This document shows positions 7,461-12,496 of a stretch of 12,496 bases of DNA, one piece after another. The number at the start of each line of letters is the position of its first letter. Within the stretch, counting starts at the first letter, position 1. Below the pieces are notes generated by a model. The model worked only from the letters and a program-made list of their open reading frames with translations, searched no databases and was not told the origin of the DNA. Source of the stretch: Flavobacteriaceae bacterium (GTDB taxonomy: Bacteria > Bacteroidota > Bacteroidia > Flavobacteriales > Flavobacteriaceae); contig JAUYUF010000071.1 in assembly GCA_030694835.1 (NCBI GenBank), positions 1-12,496 on the forward strand, written 5' to 3'. The position numbers were made by a program, and so were the translations under genes.

Positions 7461-8202
7461 TGTACATCTTCAAACTAAAGTGGACTTTTTCTTAGCGAGT
7501 GTTTTCATTAGAACGAAACTAAATTATTATTCGTTATTTTCCAATTATTTTTCATTTTAAAATACATTCTTTTGCGATTATTTAAGGTTTGTTGTTTAAT
7601 ACGTTGTCTTTCTTTCAAAATAAGTCCCCCTCTACCAAAATAAACATCAGCCGGTGTGAGATTATGTAATGATTCATGATAGCGATGGTGGTTATAATGG
7701 TAGATAAACTTTTCCAATGCTTTTTCCAATTCTTCAGGTGTAAAAGTAATGATTGAGTTTTACTACATTTTTCATAGTGCGATGATACCGTTTAATTTTG
7801 CCTTGAATTTGTAGATGATTGGGTTTTCCATGAGCTTGTTCCATCTGATAATGTTCATGCAGATAAGATTTAAGTTCCCCTACTCTATAACAAGAGCCGT
7901 TATCCGATAACAGTCGAGGATGCTGTTTAGAGAGTAGCTTTGCTTTTACAATCGCTCTGTCAACCGTTCTTTAACATCTTCCACTTCATAGACGAGCAAA
8001 GCTCCCAATGTAAAATATATCTGCTGTAATCATCCAATACCGTACTCAGGTAATACCAACCCCATCCCAAGATTTTAAAGTAAGTAAAATCTGTTTACCA
8101 CAGTTAATGAACAAAGGATGTTTTATTGGTAAATTCATCCGCAGCACTCAAAAAAATATGAGCTGGAGCCGTTATAAATCCTTGTGACTTTAAAATTCGA
8201 TA
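7461..8202 (-). mobile_element. IS3-family insertion sequence remnant, decayed transposase (OrfB C-terminal part)
   Basis: Minus-strand pieces give the integrase-core half of an IS3-family OrfB. They are YRILKSQGFITAPAHIFLSA from 8202, then TDFTYFKILGWGWYYLSTVL and DDYSRYILHWELCSSM, DRAIVKAKLLSKQHPRLLSD with NGSCYRVGEL in another frame, GKIKRYHRTMKNVVKL, and PEELEKALEKFIYHYNHHRY with LTPADVYFGRGG in a third. Two in-frame TAA codons at 8104-8106 and 8095-8097 flank the LW of a usual NQLWQTDF motif. Frameshifts occur near 7983, 7967 and 7740. The catalytic Glu of the DDE triad, usually GKIERYHR, is Lys here. OrfA and the start of OrfB are missing; homology stops next to the palindrome at 8210. 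TGTACATC at 7461 may be the outer end of the element, but without the other end this cannot be confirmed. The stop of the last piece is at 7508-7510. Confidence 0.88.
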
Positions 8203-8209
8203 TTAAAAT

Positions 8210-8238
8210 ATAAAAGCCATGAATTTCATGGCTTTTAT
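8210..8238. terminator. Perfect 29-bp palindrome, probable bidirectional terminator
   Basis: ATAAAAGCCATGAA at 8210-8223 is followed by one central T and then its exact reverse complement at 8225-8238, so a 12-14 bp hairpin with A-rich and T-rich flanks can form on either strand. It lies 36 bases beyond the stop of the last gene of the minus-strand TPM/LemA/M23 operon, the expected place for a terminator. The transposon remnant begins about 8 bases further along. Confidence 0.75.
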
Positions 8239-8274
8239 AATATTAAATATTGAGGTTTTTGATTTTTAAATAAT

Positions 8275-9054
8275 CTACCAACCTCCACTGGCTCCACCGC
8301 CACCAAAACCACCGCCACCAAAACCTCCGCCACCAGATCCAAATCCACCTGATCCACCTCCACCACTTCGGCCTAAGCTACTTAATAAAATGGCTGTTAA
8401 TAAACTGTCAGCTGCAGATCTGTTTTTATTTCCTTTATTGTTAAATGGATCACTCTTATTGTTTTTAGATGAAAAAGCAAATATGACTATAAGGATAATT
8501 ATAACAATCAAGAAAAATGGAGGATTATCTCCTCGTTCTTTCTTTTCATACTTATTTTTATATTCACCTTTTAAAACTTGAATTATTGCATTTGTTCCTT
8601 TATCAATTCCGTTAAAGTAACTTCCAGCTTTAAATTCGGGTGTAATAATTTGACTAATAATTCTTTTAGAAAGTGCATCTGTTAATAAATGTTCAACTCC
8701 ATAACCAGTTCTAATTGTCAATTTTTTATCTTCAGTAACAACCAATAAAAAAACACCATTATCTTCTTTAGCTTGTCCTATTCCCCACTGATGCGCCCAT
8801 TCTGTAGCATATAATGCAATTTCTTCTCCTTTAAGTGTTGGTATAATAGCAACAACTACTTGAGTGGAAGTACTATCATAATACTGTATTAATTTTTGTT
8901 CTAAATGTGATTTTTCTGATGAAGATAAAATCCCAACCTCATCATAAACACTCGTTTGTTTTTCAGGTTTTGGAGGAATACTTAATTGTGCAAATATTAA
9001 ATTAGATAGTAAGCTGAATAAAATAACTAAACTAAACAGAAATTTCTTTTTCAT
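8275..9054 (-). CDS. Secreted, membrane-anchored TPM domain protein with glycine-rich tail
   Basis: This protein belongs to the TPM (TLP18.3/Psb32/MOLO-1) phosphatase-like family. I chose ATG 9054 because it begins a clear signal peptide (MKKKFLFSLVILFSLLSNL, cleavage probable after FA at residue 22) and sits 4 bases after the preceding stop. An in-frame upstream ATG at 9132 would add 26 residues overlapping the previous gene and bury the signal. The 259-residue protein has the TPM domain at about residues 33-165 (VYDEVGILSSSEK, EDNGVFLLVVTEDKKLTIRT, GYGVEHLLTDALS). A transmembrane segment follows at 178-195, then a polar linker, and a tail from 229 made almost only of Gly, Ser and Phe, ending GASGGW. 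This layout places the TPM domain outside the cytoplasmic membrane. Plant members have acid phosphatase activity; the bacterial role is not settled. It is last in the operon. Confidence 0.9.
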   Translation of the reverse strand: MKKKFLFSLVILFSLLSNLIFAQLSIPPKPEKQTSVYDEVGILSSSEKSHLEQKLIQYYDSTSTQVVVAIIPTLKGEEIALYATEWAHQWGIGQAKEDNGVFLLVVTEDKKLTIRTGYGVEHLLTDALSKRIISQIITPEFKAGSYFNGIDKGTNAIIQVLKGEYKNKYEKKERGDNPPFFLIVIIILIVIFAFSSKNNKSDPFNNKGNKNRSAADSLLTAILLSSLGRSGGGGSGGFGSGGGGFGGGGFGGGGASGGW

Positions 9055-9058
9055 ATTA

Positions 9059-9493
9059 TCAATTAGAGATTTCATTAGAAAGTTCGTCCTTATCATCCGC
9101 ATCATAAGGGAAAAATTCTTTAAGTTTTTCACCCATTTGCTTAACTACAACAGAAATCCCATCTGCATATTTTTCCTTTTTAAAATAATGAATTAGAAGA
9201 TCTTTTTCAGCATTCCAAAAATCATTTCCTGTATGTTGATGAATTCCTTTATCACCAATAATGGCAACTTTTCTTGTTTCATATGCAATATAAATCAGAA
9301 TTCCATTTTGAAATTTTGTTTCCTGCATATTCAACAGATAAAAAACCTCCTGAGCTCTCTCAATGGGAGGTTTTTCATTAGATTTTTCAATATGTACCCG
9401 AATTTCTCCAGATGTATTTTTTTCAGCATCTTTTATAGCATTAACTATTTGCTGCTCCTCTTTTGAACTTAAAATACTATCTTTTGTAAACAT
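9059..9493 (-). CDS. TPM domain protein, soluble form
   Basis: This 144-residue TPM-family protein has no signal peptide and no membrane segment, so it is probably cytoplasmic. Family features are SSKEEQQIVNAIKDAEKNTS and GEIRVHIE near the N-terminus, NGILIYIAYETRKVAIIGDK in the middle with GIHQHTGNDFW after it, and ADGISVVVKQMGEKLKEFFP near the C-terminus. These correspond to the same domain as in the secreted TPM protein encoded 4 bases downstream. It starts 17 bases after the lemA stop. The LemA-TPM-TPM order recurs in Bacteroidota and suggests a shared envelope function, but no reaction can be assigned from sequence. Confidence 0.88.
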   Translation of the reverse strand: MFTKDSILSSKEEQQIVNAIKDAEKNTSGEIRVHIEKSNEKPPIERAQEVFYLLNMQETKFQNGILIYIAYETRKVAIIGDKGIHQHTGNDFWNAEKDLLIHYFKKEKYADGISVVVKQMGEKLKEFFPYDADDKDELSNEISN

Positions 9494-9510
9494 TTTAATG
9501 ATATCAAATT

Positions 9511-10101
9511 TTAAAATGCAACTGTTGGAGCCACATCGCTTCCTTCTGCTGCTTTATATAATGGCAACTCTTTTTTATTGATAAAATTAGCTACAATGCT
9601 TGTTGGAAACTTAGTTACGTAAATTTTATAGGCTGCCGCTAATTCATTATAACGATTGCGCTCTACATTAATTCTGTTTTCAGTTCCTTCTAATTGAGAT
9701 TGTAGCTCTAAAAAGTTTTGATTTGCTTTTAAATCAGGATAACGTTCAACTGTAACCAACAATCTAGAAAGTGCACCAGATAACCCTTGTTGAGCTTGTT
9801 GAAATTTAGCCATTTGCTCTTCCGTAATATTTGTAGGATCAATTGTTGTTTTTGTAGCTTCAGAACGCGCTTTAATTACACCTTCTAAAGTTTCTTGCTC
9901 GTGTGCTGCATATCCTTTAACAGTTGCTACTAAATTTGGGATTAAATCTGATCTTCTTTGATAAGAACTTTCAACATTAGCCCATTGTCCTAATGTAATT
10001 CCTTCTTTTTCAATGATTTGATTATTGATTCCAACAGCCCATTGAAATACTAAAAAAAGTAATAACCCAATTACTCCAAGGGTAATTAACACATTTCTCA
10101 T
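9511..10101 (-). CDS. lemA: LemA family membrane protein
   Basis: This 196-residue protein matches LemA in length and pattern. It has an N-terminal membrane anchor at about residues 4-24, then YQRRSDLIPNLVATVKGYAA (about 47-66), HEQETLEGVIKARSEA, LSRLLVTVERYPDLKANQNF, and LEGTENRINVERNRYNELAA near the C-terminus. The remainder is mostly helical and amphipathic, as in the known LemA fold, with the bulk expected outside the cytoplasmic membrane. LemA is often encoded with TPM proteins, as here, where two follow directly. The biochemical function of LemA is not established. The gene starts 17 bases after the MerR-type gene, so it is probably in the same transcript. Confidence 0.93.
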   Translation of the reverse strand: MRNVLITLGVIGLLLFLVFQWAVGINNQIIEKEGITLGQWANVESSYQRRSDLIPNLVATVKGYAAHEQETLEGVIKARSEATKTTIDPTNITEEQMAKFQQAQQGLSGALSRLLVTVERYPDLKANQNFLELQSQLEGTENRINVERNRYNELAAAYKIYVTKFPTSIVANFINKKELPLYKAAEGSDVAPTVAF

Positions 10102-10118
10102 AGTTTTAGTTTTTAAGT

Positions 10119-10448
10119 TTATAAGTGATTTTTAATTTTTAATAATTCTGCTTTAATTGATTCTAATTTGGAAATTATTTCATGATTCCCATGTAAGGAT
10201 GGCGATTTTTCTTTCAATTTTTTCTTAGCACCTTCAATAGTAAATCCTTTTTCTTTTACCAAATGATAAATGATTTTTAAATTGGCCAAATCTTCGGATG
10301 TAAAAAGTCTATTTCCCTTATTATTTTTCTTTGGTTTCAGCAAATCAAATTCTTTTTCCCAAAAGCGAATCAAAGAAGCATTTACTTCAAACGCTTTGGA
10401 AACTTCTCCAATTTTATAATATCTTTTTTCTGGTAATTCTAAAAACAT
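10119..10448 (-). CDS. MerR-family transcriptional regulator, short
   Basis: This 109-residue protein has a MerR-type winged helix-turn-helix at about residues 10-75. YYKIGEVSKAFEVNASLIRF forms the first helices, FWEKEFDLLKPKKNNKGNRL the wing, and FTSEDLANLKIIYHLVKEKG the later helices. After FTIEGAKKKLKEKS only a short, charged, probably coiled-coil tail remains, with no metal- or drug-binding domain, so its signal is unknown. The ATG overlaps the stop of the M23 peptidase gene by one base (TAATG), which suggests translational coupling. It may regulate its own operon; no operator-like inverted repeat was identified. This small MerR type next to an M23 peptidase and LemA is a usual arrangement in flavobacteria. 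Confidence 0.88.
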   Translation of the reverse strand: MFLELPEKRYYKIGEVSKAFEVNASLIRFWEKEFDLLKPKKNNKGNRLFTSEDLANLKIIYHLVKEKGFTIEGAKKKLKEKSPSLHGNHEIISKLESIKAELLKIKNHL

Positions 10449-11416
10449 TAGTCTAAAGATTGTCCTTCAATTTCAGCTAATTTCTGCATAGCGGCAAATT
10501 GTTGTGGGGTTAAACTTCCGTAATAATAATTAATAGGATTTACAGGTTTCCCGTTTTTGTGCACTTCATAATGTAAATGAGGGCCTGTAGATCTTCCTGT
10601 ATTTCCTACAAATCCAATTAAATCTCCTCGTTTTACTCTTTGTCCGGCTCTTACATTATAATTACTTAAATGGGCAAAAATAGTTGAATAACCATAACCA
10701 TGATTTATTTCAATGTGTCTTCCAAAACCAGATACCGAGTTGTCTGCTTTTCTTACTACACCATTTCCAGTAGCATAAATAGGAGTTCCTGTTTTAGCAG
10801 TAAAATCCATTCCTTGATGCATTTTACGAACTTTGGTAAATGGATCTTTTCTCCAACCGTAACCTGAAGCCATTTGTTTTAAATGATCATTCCTAACTGG
10901 TTGTATGGCAGGTATTGAAACTAGTAACTGCTCCTTATTTGCAGCTAATTTTACAATCTCATCTAAAGATTTAGATTGAATATATAACTGTTTAGAAATA
11001 ACATCCATTTTTTTGGCAACATCTGTAATCATCTTTGAATTATCAAATCCCTCTAAAGATTTATAACGATTTACACCTCCAAAACCAGCTTTTCTTTGAT
11101 CTTCCGGAATTGGGTTGGCTTCAAAATAAAGTCTGTAAATATTATTATCTCTTTCTTGAACTTCTCCTAATACCTCTTGAACCTGATTCATTTTTTTATC
11201 CAGTAATCCGTATTCTAATTTCATTTTATCAACCTCACGTTTCAAATACTTTTCATTCGGAGATTCTAATATTTTATATGAAAGGTAAACAAAGAATAAA
11301 CCAAACAGTGCAGCAGCCAATAAAAATAGGAAAGTCCCCCTTAAACTGATTAGGCGCGATTTAATTTTTTTATAAGTTAACGATTCAACATCGTAATAAT
11401 ATTTTACTCTCCTCAT
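10448..11416 (-). CDS. M23-family metallopeptidase, membrane-anchored cell-wall endopeptidase
   Basis: This 322-residue LytM/M23 peptidase probably cuts peptide cross-links in peptidoglycan. A basic cytoplasmic N-terminus is followed by a transmembrane segment at about 27-49, then a helical, coiled-coil-prone region at about 52-165. The M23 domain follows at about 178-295 and is therefore expected on the periplasmic side. The zinc ligands are all present: His200 and Asp204 in HQGMDF, and His282 in GPHLHYEV. The additional catalytic His residues, His249 in AHLSNY and His280, are also present, so it should be active, unlike the degenerate M23 proteins that act as amidase activators. It is first in the five-gene minus-strand operon, divergent from alaS across 136 bases. 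ATG 11416 gives a normal membrane protein start. Confidence 0.92.
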   Translation of the reverse strand: MRRVKYYYDVESLTYKKIKSRLISLRGTFLFLLAAALFGLFFVYLSYKILESPNEKYLKREVDKMKLEYGLLDKKMNQVQEVLGEVQERDNNIYRLYFEANPIPEDQRKAGFGGVNRYKSLEGFDNSKMITDVAKKMDVISKQLYIQSKSLDEIVKLAANKEQLLVSIPAIQPVRNDHLKQMASGYGWRKDPFTKVRKMHQGMDFTAKTGTPIYATGNGVVRKADNSVSGFGRHIEINHGYGYSTIFAHLSNYNVRAGQRVKRGDLIGFVGNTGRSTGPHLHYEVHKNGKPVNPINYYYGSLTPQQFAAMQKLAEIEGQSLD

Positions 11417-11552
11417 AATCCTAAAAATATACTATTTTTGCAACTAAAGTTTATAACTTTCAAAATGCAATTTTAGTATGTTGGCTAACAAAAATACAAA
11501 ATGTTTTCCAACTTAGTAAAGGAACAATCATTTTAGCTATTTATTAAAAATC
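11417..11552. promoter_or_regulatory. Divergent promoter region between the M23 operon and alaS
   Basis: Both flanking genes must start transcription in or near these 136 bases. TATTTTTG, an exact match to the Bacteroidota -7 element TANNTTTG, occurs on the plus strand at 11433-11440 (toward alaS) and on the minus strand at 11489-11496 (toward the peptidase gene). I see no well-spaced TTG -33 element for either, and such short AT-rich matches arise easily by chance here. TTAAAAATC just before the alaS ATG resembles the TAAAA ribosome-binding motif. Confidence 0.4.
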
Positions 11553-12496
11553 ATGACATCACAAGAAATTAGACAGCAGTTTTTAGATTTTTTTCATTCA
11601 AAACAACACAAAATAGTAGCATCTGCACCAATGGTTATCAAAGATGATCCAACTTTGATGTTTACCAATGCTGGAATGAATCAGTTTAAAGAATATTTTT
11701 TAGGACAAAAAACAGCTGAAGTTAAACGAATTGCTGATACTCAAAAATGTTTACGTGTTTCCGGAAAACATAATGATTTAGAAGAAGTTGGTATCGATAC
11801 GTATCATCATACGATGTTCGAAATGTTAGGAAACTGGAGTTTTGGCGATTATTTTAAAAAAGAAGCAATTGAATGGGCTTGGGAATTATTAACTGAAGTT
11901 TATAAAATTGATAAAAACAATTTATACGTTTCTGTTTTTGAAGGCTACAAAGATGAAAATTTAGCTTTTGACCAAGAAGCTTATGATTTATGGAAAAAAA
12001 TTGTACCTGAAAATCGAATTATTTTAGGTAATAAAAAGGATAATTTTTGGGAAATGGGAAATCAAGGTCCGTGTGGTCCTTGTTCTGAAATTCATGTTGA
12101 TTTGCGTTCTGATGGGGAAAAATCAAAAGTACCTGGAAGAGATTTGGTAAACAATGATCATCCCCAAGTAGTTGAAATTTGGAATTTAGTTTTTATGGAA
12201 TTCAACCGAAAAGCAGATGGATCCTTAGAAAAACTTCCAGAACAACATGTTGATACTGGAATGGGGTTTGAACGTTTATGTATGGCGTTACAAGGAAAAA
12301 AATCAAATTATGATACCGATGTTTTTCAACCCATCATTCAAGAAATTGAAAAAATAACACACCATTCTTACGGAAAAGATGAAAAAACAACCATAGCTAT
12401 TAGAGTTATTGCTGACCATATCAGAGCCGTTTCTTTTTCAATTGCCGATGGTCAATTACCTTCTAATACTGGTGCTGGTTATGTTATTCGAAGAAT
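11553..12496 (+). CDS. alaS: Alanyl-tRNA synthetase, 3'-truncated by window
   Basis: This class II synthetase attaches alanine to tRNA-Ala in the cytoplasm. The first 314 codons are visible and the frame is open to the right edge; complete bacterial AlaS has about 870 residues, so the editing and C-Ala domains are outside. ATG 11553 gives the usual N-terminus MTSQEIRQQFLDFF. The aminoacylation core is clear: FTNAGMNQFKEYFLG at 38-51, RVSGKHNDLEEVG at 68-80, HHTMFEMLGNWSFGDYFKKE at 85-104, NFWEMGNQGPCGPCSEIH at 164-181, EIWNLVFMEFNR at 208-219 and DTGMGFERL at 234-242. No defect is seen. It is divergent from the M23 operon, an arrangement common in Flavobacteriaceae. Confidence 0.97.
   Translation, partial: MTSQEIRQQFLDFFHSKQHKIVASAPMVIKDDPTLMFTNAGMNQFKEYFLGQKTAEVKRIADTQKCLRVSGKHNDLEEVGIDTYHHTMFEMLGNWSFGDYFKKEAIEWAWELLTEVYKIDKNNLYVSVFEGYKDENLAFDQEAYDLWKKIVPENRIILGNKKDNFWEMGNQGPCGPCSEIHVDLRSDGEKSKVPGRDLVNNDHPQVVEIWNLVFMEFNRKADGSLEKLPEQHVDTGMGFERLCMALQGKKSNYDTDVFQPIIQEIEKITHHSYGKDEKTTIAIRVIADHIRAVSFSIADGQLPSNTGAGYVIRR

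Noticed and set aside
7508..7729. 73-residue protein as a stand-alone gene
   Set aside because: It is the C-terminal piece of the IS3-family transposase; the preceding parts lie next to it in shifted frames.
9055..9132. Upstream ATG at 9132 as start of the secreted TPM protein
   Set aside because: It would put 26 residues, overlapping the previous gene, in front of a clear signal peptide. ATG 9054 gives a normal signal and a 4-base gap.
1..12496. CRISPR array, tRNA or rRNA gene, toxin-antitoxin or anti-phage system
   Set aside because: No regularly spaced repeats, no RNA gene signatures and no protein of these types were seen on either strand; all longer open frames are explained by the listed genes, their shadows or pseudogenes.

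Overview
The window is AT-rich, and nearly every recognisable protein is of a type common in Flavobacteriaceae (Bacteroidota). This rests on the gene order M23 peptidase / MerR regulator / LemA / two TPM proteins next to alaS, on A-rich TAAAA-like sequences before several start codons instead of Shine-Dalgarno boxes, and on protein flavour. I cannot name the species.

Region 1 (1-5204, + strand) is the end of a surface-polysaccharide (O-antigen or capsule) cluster. Three tightly spaced genes, the first cut by the window edge, encode enzymes that turn UDP-GlcNAc into an activated L-sugar: a 4,6-dehydratase/5-epimerase, a WecB-like 2-epimerase and an RmlD-like reductase. A WbuB-like glycosyltransferase that probably transfers that sugar follows, then a WecA/MraY-type membrane transferase that would load the first sugar phosphate onto undecaprenyl phosphate. 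The reductase lacks the cupin domain of the L-FucNAc enzyme, so the sugar may be UDP-L-QuiNAc or UDP-L-RhaNAc rather than UDP-L-FucNAc.

Region 2 (5205-8204) is a small gene graveyard around one intact gene. It holds a near full-length but frameshifted riboflavin synthase pseudogene (- strand), a 5'-truncated and frameshifted PglD/NeuD-type acyltransferase pseudogene (+), an intact DegT/DnrJ/EryC1-type sugar aminotransferase (+), and a decayed IS3-family transposase fragment (-). The aminotransferase and acyltransferase would normally act in sequence on a UDP-4-keto sugar; here only the aminotransferase survives.

Region 3 (8210-11416, - strand) is a housekeeping-like envelope operon, transcribed in the order M23 peptidase, MerR-type regulator, LemA, soluble TPM protein, secreted/membrane TPM protein with a glycine-rich tail. 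It ends at a perfect palindrome that looks like a terminator. Divergent from it, alaS (alanyl-tRNA synthetase) starts at 11553 and runs off the window.

I found no CRISPR array, tRNA, rRNA or recognisable defence system, and nothing that I would call a new biological system. The most informative signals are the decay of region 2 and the enzyme set of the L-sugar pathway.
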